From Lentisphaeria bacterium (lineage in GTDB: Bacteria > Verrucomicrobiota > Lentisphaeria > Oligosphaerales > Oligosphaeraceae), in NCBI GenBank assembly GCA_016287975.1, contig JAEEXV010000104.1, positions 1 through 7,735 on the forward strand: DNA of 7,735 nucleotides, written 5' to 3'. The position numbers were made by a program, and so were the translations under genes. Shown piece after piece: positions 1 through 5,837 of the stretch. Numbering within the stretch: the first letter of the stretch is position 1; each line of letters opens with the position of its first letter. The notes below the pieces were generated by a model, which ran no database searches, was not told the origin of the DNA, and saw nothing but the letters and a program-made list of their open reading frames with translations.

Positions 1-357
1 ATCCAGGACGCCATCAACGCCCTCCTTCAGCCCTACGGCTACGACATCAAGCGCCTCGTCGGCAAGAGCGAGGCCGTCAGCGAACGCGAGGACCGGTACG
101 TGAGCGTAGAGGACGCACTGCACTTCCTCGGCGTCCGCAGCCGCACCTTCCTCTGGCAGTACATCAAGGCGGGACGCATCAAGGCACGCAAGATGGGAAA
201 GTCGCGCGGGGCAAAGGTCCTCATATACTTCCCGAGCCTAAAGCAGTTCATGGAGGAAATGCCGGATTACGTAGAATGCGGCCCCGCCTGGGGATATTCC
301 GGACGCCCGCCGAGGCGGGAGGCCGACCCCGCCGACGCCGCCAAAGCCCCAGGGTAA
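1..357 (+). CDS. Helix-turn-helix (excisionase/MerR-like) DNA-binding protein, 5' end outside window
   Basis: The frame is open from the first base to a TAA at 355-357, giving 118 codons, so this is the C-terminal part of a protein that starts outside the window. A GTG at 100 could serve as an internal start, but the upstream residues (INALLQPYGYDIKRLVGKSE) read as real protein and there is no convincing ribosome-binding site before the GTG, so I keep the frame open to the left. From about residue 33 the pattern YVSVEDALHFLGVRSRTFLW, then YIKAGRIKARKMG and a closing LKQFMEEM helix, fits the HTH_17/excisionase fold: two-helix HTH, a K/R-rich wing, then a short helix. The last 25 residues are Pro/Arg/Ala-rich and probably disordered. 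Such domains occur in phage or integrative-element excisionases and in small chromosomal regulators. The tRNA gene 120 bp away makes a mobile origin possible but does not prove it. The domain class is moderately sure; the biological role is unknown. Confidence 0.6.
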   Translation: MQDAINALLQPYGYDIKRLVGKSEAVSEREDRYVSVEDALHFLGVRSRTFLWQYIKAGRIKARKMGKSRGAKVLIYFPSLKQFMEEMPDYVECGPAWGYSGRPPRREADPADAAKAPG

Positions 358-359
358 AA

Positions 360-409
360 TTTTCCGTAATTTTTCCGTAATCTGAACGCTTTTTCGCCCT
401 TTTTCGCCC
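360..409. repeat. Two adjacent short tandem doublets
   Basis: Between the HTH gene stop and the tRNA terminator there are two perfect direct doublets. TTTTCCGTAAT (11 bp) occurs at 360-370 and 371-381. TTTTTCGCCC (10 bp) occurs at 390-399 and 400-409. A looser T-rich copy (CTTTTCACG) follows. The spacing of about one helical turn would suit binding of a protein dimer or of the neighbouring HTH protein, but replication slippage explains them equally well. The T-rich runs have no GC stem before them, so they are not an obvious terminator for the plus strand. Confidence 0.75.
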
Positions 410-430
410 CTTTTCACGAATGACGGAGAA

Positions 431-471
431 AAGAAAAAGCCCCGCCAGATTTACCTATCTGGCAGGGCTTT
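431..471 (-). terminator. Rho-independent terminator of tRNA-Gly
   Basis: Arms at 436-450 and 457-471 form a 15-bp stem around a 6-nt loop (451-456). Read on the minus strand, the one imperfect position (43 opposite 64 within 443/464) becomes a G-U wobble, so the RNA stem is fully paired; on the plus strand it would be a C-A mismatch. On the minus strand the stem is followed by T-rich sequence (TTTTT C TTTT, counting the end of the stem), whereas the plus side has only TTT. Both facts indicate it works on minus-strand transcripts, ending the tRNA only a few bases after its CCA. It may also block readthrough toward the HTH gene. Confidence 0.9.
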
Positions 472-475
472 AAAG

Positions 476-549
476 TGGAGCGGGTGATGGGAATCGAACC
501 CACATCATCGGCTTGGAAGGCCGAAGCATTACCACTATGCTACACCCGC
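476..549 (-). tRNA. tRNA-Gly, anticodon UCC, CCA encoded
   Basis: The reverse strand folds as a full cloverleaf: acceptor GCGGGTG/CACCCGC (543-549 with 480-486), D stem GCAT/ATGC, anticodon stem TCGGC/GCCGA (520-524 with 508-512), 7-nt loop CTTCCAA with anticodon TCC (bases 515-517 on the plus strand), a 4-nt variable loop, T stem GTGGG/CCCAT and T loop TTCGATT. The discriminator base is U, as is usual for bacterial tRNA-Gly, and CCA is encoded at 476-478. The body without CCA is 71 nt (479-549), normal for tRNA-Gly. The UCC anticodon reads GGA and, by wobble, GGG codons. The gene stands alone with its own promoter and terminator. Its 3' end faces the HTH gene, the side where integrases usually insert. 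Confidence 0.98.
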
Positions 550-569
550 GTCTCAACGGACGATTGCAT

Positions 570-597
570 ACTATAATCCCTGCACCGCAACTTGCAA
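570..597 (-). promoter_or_regulatory. Promoter of tRNA-Gly (sigma-70-like)
   Basis: On the minus strand there is a -35-like TTGCAA (592-597), a 16-bp spacer and a -10-like TATAGT (570-575). The predicted start lies about 14 nt before the mature tRNA 5' end at 549, which leaves a short leader for RNase P. The -10 match is 5 of 6 and the -35 match 4 of 6. This is an inference from consensus and position. Confidence 0.6.
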
Positions 598-657
598 GCC
601 GACTCCCCCGAACCGCGGAATCCGCCGCCGCATTCCTGCTGCGGCGGCGGAGTCGGC
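598..657 (-). terminator. GC-rich nested inverted repeats after the MATE gene
   Basis: A perfect 12-bp stem (621-632 with 640-651, 7-nt loop) made of CCG/CGG triplets lies 17 bp past the MATE stop. A second perfect 9-bp inverted repeat, GCCGACTCC (598-606) with GGAGTCGGC (649-657), encloses most of it and overlaps its right arm at 649-651, so the two pairings partly exclude each other. There is no T tract, so it is not a classical intrinsic terminator. It could stabilise the mRNA 3' end or mark the end of the minus-strand gene train before the tRNA promoter. Confidence 0.5.
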
Positions 658-667
658 GTGGGTGCAT

Positions 668-2032
668 TCACCCCAGCACCAGTTTTCGCTTTTCCCAGGG
701 CCAGAAGAAGAAGTAGAGCATGCTGGGGATGGCGGTGACATAGGTGGCGAGCGCGTATCCCGCGATGAAGCCGTAAAGCCCCATTTTGAAGTAGATTCCC
801 AGCATCCACGAGAGGCTGATGCGGGCGATGAGGCCGTCGGTCAGGGCGATGGCCAGGCCGAAGTTTGCGTTGCCGATGCCCTGGAGGAAGCCGTTGGTGC
901 CCTTCATGATGAGCAGCGCGGGGTAATGGAGGATGAGCCCCTTGACGAAGACGGCGGAGAGGCGCAGGACATCTGGATTGTCGGTGAAGCATCCGTACAT
1001 TTCGCGGGTGAAGGTGAGCAGCACGGCGGCGTAGGCCCCGAACATGGTCGCGCAGATGGCCCAGCCGTAGTAGACGCTCTTGCGGATGCGCTGGAAGTTC
1101 CCCGCGCCCATGTTCTGCCCCACGATGGTCGAGAGCGCCATCATCACGCCCTGCGAGACTCGGTTGGCCAGATTGTCCAGGCGCGTGCCCACGCCGTAGG
1201 TGGCGGAGGCCGCCACCCCCAGCCCGTTGATCAGCGAGTTCACGTAGAGCATCGAGAGGTGGATCGCCCCGAAGCGCACCGAGAACGGGATGCCCAGTTT
1301 CACCAGCACCGCCAGGATCGGCGGGTGGATCCGCAGGCTCTTCAGCTGGAAGTCGAAGCCGAAGCTCTCGCGGTGGCGGTAGAGGAAGACCAGCGCGCAG
1401 AGGAACGCCAGCGCCTGCGCCATCACCGTCGCCAGCGCGCCGCCGAAGACGCCCCACTTGAAGCCCGCGATGAAGACCAGGTCCAGCGTCACGTTGGTCA
1501 CCGACGAGATCATCATGAACATGAACGGGTGCCGCGAATCCCCCATCCCGCGCAGCACCGCCGCGACCATGCTGTAGCCGAAGATGAAGAAGAAGCCGCA
1601 GCTCATCACCCGCAGATAGTCGAGCGCGCTGGCGAAGGACTCCGTCGGCGTCTTCAGCAGCCGCAGGAAGGGCCGCGCGAAGGTCAGCCCCCCGATGCTC
1701 GCGACCGCCGCGCAGATGATCACCAGCGAGAAGAGCGTGCCGATGGTGGGTTGCAACTGATCCCGCCGCCCCTTTCCGATCAACTGCGAAATCAGCACCT
1801 GCCCGCCCGTCGAGACGCCAAAGCCGACCATCGTGATGAAGTCCGTCGCCTGGCTCGCCGTCGCCACCGCCGAAAGCCCCGTGTGCCCGACATACCGCCC
1901 CGTGATCAGCATGTCCGTCATCGAATAGGCCACCTGCAGCGCGTTCGACAGCATGAACGGCAGCGCAAAACTCAACAGCGGCCAGAAGAGCGGCCCCTGC
2001 GTGAAATCCCGAATGATTTTCCCTTGCTTCAT
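668..2032 (-). CDS. MATE-family multidrug/Na+ antiporter
   Basis: This is a 454-residue inner-membrane exporter of the MATE family (MOP superfamily), which uses Na+ or H+ gradients to expel organic cations, drugs or metabolites; the substrate cannot be told here. Two homologous halves are visible. The first has MTDMLITGRYVG (about residues 38-49) and GVSTGGQVLISQLIGKG (about 72-88). The second repeats the pattern with MLYVNSLINGLGVAASATYG and STIVGQNMGAGNFQRIRKS. The length, the many hydrophobic stretches (about 12 membrane spans) and the basic C-terminus (WEKRKLVLG) fit the family. I chose the ATG at 2032; an in-frame TTG at 2044 would add only MPPI and neither start has a Shine-Dalgarno site. 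It lies 60 nt after the heptosyltransferase, so it is probably the last gene of that operon. The family assignment is firm; the NorM or DinF subgroup is undecided. Confidence 0.95.
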   Translation of the reverse strand: MKQGKIIRDFTQGPLFWPLLSFALPFMLSNALQVAYSMTDMLITGRYVGHTGLSAVATASQATDFITMVGFGVSTGGQVLISQLIGKGRRDQLQPTIGTLFSLVIICAAVASIGGLTFARPFLRLLKTPTESFASALDYLRVMSCGFFFIFGYSMVAAVLRGMGDSRHPFMFMMISSVTNVTLDLVFIAGFKWGVFGGALATVMAQALAFLCALVFLYRHRESFGFDFQLKSLRIHPPILAVLVKLGIPFSVRFGAIHLSMLYVNSLINGLGVAASATYGVGTRLDNLANRVSQGVMMALSTIVGQNMGAGNFQRIRKSVYYGWAICATMFGAYAAVLLTFTREMYGCFTDNPDVLRLSAVFVKGLILHYPALLIMKGTNGFLQGIGNANFGLAIALTDGLIARISLSWMLGIYFKMGLYGFIAGYALATYVTAIPSMLYFFFWPWEKRKLVLG

Positions 2033-2092
2033 AATAGGCGGCAATATAATCCACCGCGCCCGTCTTTCCCCTCCCGCAACGCCGATTATCCG

Positions 2093-3163
2093 CTATTTGC
2101 GGCCCAGCGTGTCCAGCAGCGCGGCCACGCGCTTCGGCGGCAGCGCCGCCATGCATTGATAGCGCCCCGCGTCCTTCCTCGGGCATTCCCGCTTCAGGCA
2201 TGGCCTGCATGGCACGTCGGCGACGAGCAGTTCCCACGGCGCGCCCAGCGGACCTGTCGCGGCGGGGTCGGTCGAGGCGAAGAGGCCGATTCCAGGCGTC
2301 CCCAGCGCCGCCGCCAGATGCATCGCCCCTGAATCGTTCGCGACGACCCCGTCGACCCCCGCCAGCACCGACATCAGCTCCGTCAATGTCGTGCGTCCCG
2401 CCAGATTCAGCGCGCCCGCCCCCACCTGCTCGGCCAGTTCCCCGCAGACCGCCCGATCCTTCGCCGTGCCGACCAGCACGACCTGGCCGCCGCGGCCCAG
2501 CCACTCCATCGCCACCTCGCGGTAGTTCTTCAGCGGCCACTGCTTCGCGGGGCCGAAGTTCGCGCCAGGCGCCAGCGCCAGCCAGCCGCGCCCCCGCGCG
2601 ATGCCATGCGCCTGCGCAGGAACTGGATCCACCTCCAGCGGCGGGGCCGCCGCGCTCCACTCGAAGTCGCCGAAGACGGAAGCCAGTTCCAGATAATACG
2701 AAAGCTGGTGCCATGCGCCCCGCCCCTCGCCGCGACGCCACTCGGGAAGCCGATGCGTCAGGAGCCACGAGCGGAAACGCCCCGCGCGCCCGACGCGCAC
2801 AGGCACCCCCAGGCGCCACATCTCCCACGCCGTCGCAAACGAGTTCGGCAGCACCACCCCCACGCCAAAGCCCCGCCCCCGCGCCACTTGGCGCGCCGCG
2901 CCGTCCGCATGCCGCCCGTCAAACCAGACCACCTCATCCACCCACCTGGCCGCGCGCCACAACGGCGCCAGCGACGACGGCGAAAGCACCGCCAGCGGCA
3001 CCCCCGAAGGCAACTGGCGGCGCAACCGCCACACCGCGGGCAAGGTCATCAGCGCATCCCCCAGCCAGTTCGTCGAGCGCACCAGCACCCCGCCCCGCCA
3101 ATCCACCGCGCCCAGCCTCGGCAACGGACGCCCGAACGGATGCAGCAGCGGCGTATACGGCAT
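2093..3163 (-). CDS. waaF: ADP-heptose:LPS heptosyltransferase (glycosyltransferase family 9)
   Basis: This 356-residue GT-B glycosyltransferase is expected to transfer L-glycero-D-manno-heptose from ADP-heptose to the LPS inner core at the cytoplasmic face of the inner membrane. The N-terminal domain has RSTNWLGDALMTLPA (29-43), whose Asp36 matches the catalytic Asp region of WaaC/WaaF. The C-terminal domain has APGANFGPAKQWP (198-210), which is very close to the WaaF signature, and NDSGAMHLAAALGTP (276-290), the nucleotide-sugar site. Four Cys (319, 322, 327, 337) in a CxxC-x4-C-x9-C pattern also occur in WaaF proteins. It starts 6 nt after the accD stop, and GAGG in that junction may act as ribosome-binding site, so it is translationally coupled. 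About 20 extra residues precede the first strand, so the true start could be slightly downstream. WaaF is preferred over WaaC or WaaQ because of the GPAKQWP motif, but paralogues of GT9 are hard to separate. Confidence 0.87.
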   Translation of the reverse strand: MPYTPLLHPFGRPLPRLGAVDWRGGVLVRSTNWLGDALMTLPAVWRLRRQLPSGVPLAVLSPSSLAPLWRAARWVDEVVWFDGRHADGAARQVARGRGFGVGVVLPNSFATAWEMWRLGVPVRVGRAGRFRSWLLTHRLPEWRRGEGRGAWHQLSYYLELASVFGDFEWSAAAPPLEVDPVPAQAHGIARGRGWLALAPGANFGPAKQWPLKNYREVAMEWLGRGGQVVLVGTAKDRAVCGELAEQVGAGALNLAGRTTLTELMSVLAGVDGVVANDSGAMHLAAALGTPGIGLFASTDPAATGPLGAPWELLVADVPCRPCLKRECPRKDAGRYQCMAALPPKRVAALLDTLGRK

Positions 3164-3169
3164 GGCCCT

Positions 3170-4024
3170 CTAATGCTCCTCGAAGAAGCGCAGCAGATCC
3201 GACAGCCGCGCGCGCAGATCCTTGCGCTCCACGATCGCGTCGATGAAGCCGTGCTGCACCAGATACTCGGCCCGCTGGAACCCCTCGGGCAGTTTCTGGT
3301 GGATCGTCTGCTCCACCACCCGGGGCCCCGCAAAGCCCACCAGCGCCTTCGGCTCCGATAGAATCACATCCCCCAGCGACGCAAACGACGCCGTCACGCC
3401 CCCCGTCGTCGGATGCGTCAGGATGATGAAGAGCGGCAGCCCCTCCTCGTCATGGCGCATCAGCGCACCCGCCGTCTTCGCCATCTGCATCAGCGACAGC
3501 GCCCCCTCCTGCATCCGCGCCCCGCCCGAGGCGGTCACGATCACCAGCGGCAGATGCCGCTTGGTCGTCCACTCCGCCAGCCGTGCGATCTTCTCCCCCA
3601 CCGCCGAGCCCATGCTCGCCCCCATGAAGCGGAAGTCCATCACCGCCAGCCCGTAGCGCCGTCCGTCCAGAAAGGCCTTGCCAGTCACGACCGCCTCGGA
3701 CAGCCCCGTCGTCTGCGTGGCCTCCGCCAGTTTGTCCCGATACGATCCGTCCCCCGCGAAATCCAGGGGATCGCAGGAGCGCAGCCCCTTGTCCGTCTCC
3801 GTGAAGCCCTTCGCGGTCGCGTCCGTCAGCATCGCGATGCGCTCCCATGCCGTCAGGGGATAATAGTGCCCGCACTGCGGGCACACCGACAGATTCCCCG
3901 TCAGGGCGCGCTTGAAGACAACCTCCCCGCACTCCTTGCATTTCCACCACAGCCCCGCCGGGATCTCCGTGCGGCTCTCTGGCGACGCCAGGTTGAAGGA
4001 AGTCTGTGTCTCCTCAAACGCCAT
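3170..4024 (-). CDS. accD: Acetyl-CoA carboxylase, carboxyltransferase subunit beta
   Basis: AccD pairs with AccA to form the carboxyltransferase that moves the carboxyl group from carboxybiotin to acetyl-CoA, giving malonyl-CoA, the committed step of fatty acid synthesis in the cytosol. The 284-residue length is normal. An N-terminal four-Cys zinc ribbon (C29, C32, C48, C51) is complete. The crotonase-like core shows FMGASMGSAVGEKI (133-146), SGGARMQEG (166-174, oxyanion region), HPTTGGVTASFA (204-215) and GFAGPRVVEQT (230-240), all typical of bacterial AccD. The ATG at 4024 lies 8 nt after the rpoZ stop and has only a weak ribosome-binding site, so translation probably depends on coupling to rpoZ. 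AccA is not in the window. Confidence 0.97.
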   Translation of the reverse strand: MAFEETQTSFNLASPESRTEIPAGLWWKCKECGEVVFKRALTGNLSVCPQCGHYYPLTAWERIAMLTDATAKGFTETDKGLRSCDPLDFAGDGSYRDKLAEATQTTGLSEAVVTGKAFLDGRRYGLAVMDFRFMGASMGSAVGEKIARLAEWTTKRHLPLVIVTASGGARMQEGALSLMQMAKTAGALMRHDEEGLPLFIILTHPTTGGVTASFASLGDVILSEPKALVGFAGPRVVEQTIHQKLPEGFQRAEYLVQHGFIDAIVERKDLRARLSDLLRFFEEH

Positions 4025-4032
4025 GAGGCATG

Positions 4033-4323
4033 TCAGTTGCCGACCTCGGTGATCTCCACCGCGACAGGCTTGCCTTCCTGCGCGGCCCCGCCCTTGCGGC
4101 GCGTGATCAGCAGCTTGCCCGCCGCGACTTCCTGCAGCGCGACATCCAGATACGGCGTATGGTCGTCTGGCAGCGAGGGAAGCAGCCGACGATAGCCCTT
4201 GGCCAGCTGCGCGGCGCGCTCGGAGACGCCAGTGATGAAGAGCCGCACGTCAAACGTCTCGCCGCGCGCCTTCGCCATCTCCTCCGCCTTCGCCTTCGCC
4301 TGCTTCAAATATTCCTCGTTCAT
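4033..4323 (-). CDS. rpoZ: DNA-directed RNA polymerase subunit omega
   Basis: This 96-residue protein resembles omega, the small RNA polymerase subunit that folds around the C-terminus of beta-prime and helps assembly and, in some bacteria, ppGpp binding. The core reads FDVRLFITGVSERAAQLAKG (24-43), then YLDVALQEVAAGKL (58-71), which matches the conserved R/A-A-x-QL-A-x-G and ALxEhxxGKh pattern of omega. The N-terminal EEYLKQAKAKAEEMAKARGE is a charged helix, and the C-terminal tail is polar. The ATG at 4323 is chosen because AGGAGG lies 11 nt upstream; the frame is open further upstream, but that part reads as non-coding. It heads the minus-strand cluster, and accD follows 8 nt later. Omega is a divergent family, so a small hypothetical protein cannot be fully excluded. 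Confidence 0.8.
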   Translation of the reverse strand: MNEEYLKQAKAKAEEMAKARGETFDVRLFITGVSERAAQLAKGYRRLLPSLPDDHTPYLDVALQEVAAGKLLITRRKGGAAQEGKPVAVEITEVGN

Positions 4324-4334
4324 GAAACGATACT

Positions 4335-4340
4335 CCTCCT
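4335..4340 (-). promoter_or_regulatory. Strong Shine-Dalgarno of rpoZ
   Basis: AGGAGG on the minus strand lies 11 nt before the ATG at 4323. It is the strongest Shine-Dalgarno site in the window; the other genes rely on coupling or weak sites (GGAAG before the malic enzyme gene, AAGG before serS). It decides the rpoZ start and suggests high translation entry for the whole minus-strand operon. Confidence 0.85.
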
Positions 4341-4381
4341 GTAGAAGAATGACACAACCGCCCCGAAAATGAAAACGACAT

Positions 4382-4409
4382 AATATAACCCATTCCCCGC
4401 AGTTGGCAA
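4382..4409 (-). promoter_or_regulatory. Candidate proximal promoter of the rpoZ-accD-waaF operon
   Basis: On the minus strand, TTGCCA (4404-4409), a 16-bp spacer and TATATT (4382-4387) give a good sigma-70-like pair. The predicted start is near 4375, with a leader of about 50 nt that includes the AGGAGG site. Inferred from consensus and position. Confidence 0.55.
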
Positions 4410-4453
4410 CGCGCCCGCCGATTGCAATTATAGTAACCCCATTGACCGCGCAA
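4403..4453. promoter_or_regulatory. Overlapping divergent -10 region (rpoZ distal / malic enzyme)
   Basis: The sequence AATTATAGT (4426-4434) gives TATAAT on the minus strand (4427-4432) and TATAGT on the plus strand (4429-4434). For the minus direction TTGCGC (4448-4453) lies 15 bp upstream; for the plus direction TTGGCA (4403-4408) lies 20 bp upstream. Both spacers are off the usual 17 bp, so strength is uncertain, but the perfect minus -10 and the fused layout suggest one melting site serving two directions. The plus promoter would start the malic enzyme-serS transcript near 4441. Confidence 0.4.
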
Positions 4454-4502
4454 GGACACCGCTCCCTGCCCATACATCCCGTTTTTTCTCGGAAGTCCCC
4501 CC

Positions 4503-5831
4503 ATGTCTGACCTCAAGCAAGATTCCCTCGCCTACCACGCCGACCCCGTCCCAGGCAAGCTCCACGTCGTCGCCTCCAAGCCCTGCCGCACGCAGCACGA
4601 CCTCGCCCTCGCCTACACCCCTGGCGTCGCCACCCCATGCCTCGAAATCAAGGCCGCCCCCGCCGACGTTTTCCGCTACACCGGCAAGGGCAACACCGTC
4701 GCCGTCGTCTCCGACGGCACCGCCGTCCTGGGCCTCGGCAACATCGGCCCCGCCGCAGGCCTCCCCGTCATGGAGGGCAAATGCGTGCTCTTCAAGCGCT
4801 TCGCCGACATCGACGCGATGCCCCTGTGCCTCACCAAGGTATTCACCCCCGAGGGCAAGACCGACGCCGACAAACTCATCGCCGCCGTCGAGACCCTCGA
4901 ACCCACCTTCGGCGGCATCAACCTGGAGGACATCGCCGCCCCCGCCTGCTTCCGCGTCGAGGCCGAACTCAAGCAGAAAATGGGCATCCCCGTCTTCCAC
5001 GACGACCAGCACGGCACTGCCATCATCTCCCTCGCCGCCCTCCTCAACGCCGCCAAGCTCACGGGCAAGCGCCTCGACGAGATGAAGGTCGTCGCCTCGG
5101 GCGCGGGAGCCGCGGGCCTCGCCTGCATCGAGTTCTACATCACCGCAGGCGTCCGCCGCGAAAACGTCGTCGTCTGCGATTCCAGGGGCGTCATCACCCA
5201 GGCCAACCCCTCCAACCCCGCCAAGGCCCGCGTCGCCACCAGCCGCACCGACATCCATACCCTCGCCGACGCCCTCAGGGGCGCCGACCTCTTCCTGGGC
5301 TGCTCCGTCGGCAACTGCGTCACCCCCGAGATGATCCGCTCCATGGCCCCGCAGGCCGTCGTCTTCGCGATGGCCAACCCCGTCCCCGAAATCATGCCCG
5401 ACCTCGCCCGCGCCGCCGGAGCCGCCGTCGTGGGGACGGGACGCACCGACTTCCCGAACCAGATCAACAACGTCCTGGGCTTCCCCGGCATCTTCCGCGG
5501 CGCCCTCGACTGCCGCGCCCGCGACATCACGCCAGGCATGCAGCTGGCCGCCTCCCACGCCCTCGCCGAACTCGCCGAAATGCCCGTCGAGGGCGCCGTC
5601 CGCGAGGAACTCGCCCTCGCCTATCCAGAGGACGCCGCCAAGGGCGTCTTCGACGGGGCCAACCCCCTCAAGTTCGACTACGTCATCCCCAAGCCCTTCG
5701 ACCCCCGCGTCGTCCCCCACGTCGCGCGCTTCGTCGCCGAGGCCGCCATGCAGGAAGGCGTCGCGCAACTCGCCATCGACGACCTCGACGCCTACGAGAA
5801 ATTCACCACCGAACGCATCCAGAAAGGTTAA
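4503..5831 (+). CDS. maeB: Malic enzyme, NADP-type (short form without PTA domain)
   Basis: This cytosolic enzyme decarboxylates L-malate oxidatively to pyruvate and CO2, making NAD(P)H. The 442 residues hold both expected domains. The N-terminal malic domain has AYTPGV with catalytic Tyr38, VSDGTAVLGLGNIGP (69-83), MEGKCVLFKRFA with catalytic Lys93, INLEDIAAP (139-147) and FHDDQHGTA (165-173); the acidic residues of the last two bind Mg/Mn. The NAD(P)-binding Rossmann domain has GAGAAG (200-205), NPVPEI (292-297) and TGRTDFPNQINNVLGFPG (312-329). It is the MaeB-like bacterial type but lacks the C-terminal phosphotransacetylase-like domain that brings E. coli MaeB to about 760 residues. NADP use is inferred from family similarity, not proven by the residues after strand two. 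The ATG at 4503 has a weak GGAAG site 7 nt upstream. serS follows after 6 nt, so the two form an operon. Confidence 0.94.
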   Translation: MSDLKQDSLAYHADPVPGKLHVVASKPCRTQHDLALAYTPGVATPCLEIKAAPADVFRYTGKGNTVAVVSDGTAVLGLGNIGPAAGLPVMEGKCVLFKRFADIDAMPLCLTKVFTPEGKTDADKLIAAVETLEPTFGGINLEDIAAPACFRVEAELKQKMGIPVFHDDQHGTAIISLAALLNAAKLTGKRLDEMKVVASGAGAAGLACIEFYITAGVRRENVVVCDSRGVITQANPSNPAKARVATSRTDIHTLADALRGADLFLGCSVGNCVTPEMIRSMAPQAVVFAMANPVPEIMPDLARAAGAAVVGTGRTDFPNQINNVLGFPGIFRGALDCRARDITPGMQLAASHALAELAEMPVEGAVREELALAYPEDAAKGVFDGANPLKFDYVIPKPFDPRVVPHVARFVAEAAMQEGVAQLAIDDLDAYEKFTTERIQKG

Positions 5832-5837
5832 ACTGCC

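Noticed and set aside
100..357. GTG at 100 as the true start of the HTH protein
   Set aside because: The frame continues open and protein-like to the window edge, and no Shine-Dalgarno site precedes the GTG; it remains a minor alternative.
540..2828. Very long antisense or alternate-frame open frames across the MATE and waaF region, on both strands
   Set aside because: They are Arg/Ala/Gly/Pro/His-rich with no domain pattern, overlap genes with clear motifs, and are expected in GC-rich DNA where stop codons are rare.
4033..4473. Longer 146-residue version of the omega protein
   Set aside because: The 50 extra residues cover the promoter region and have no omega similarity, while AGGAGG marks the ATG at 4323.
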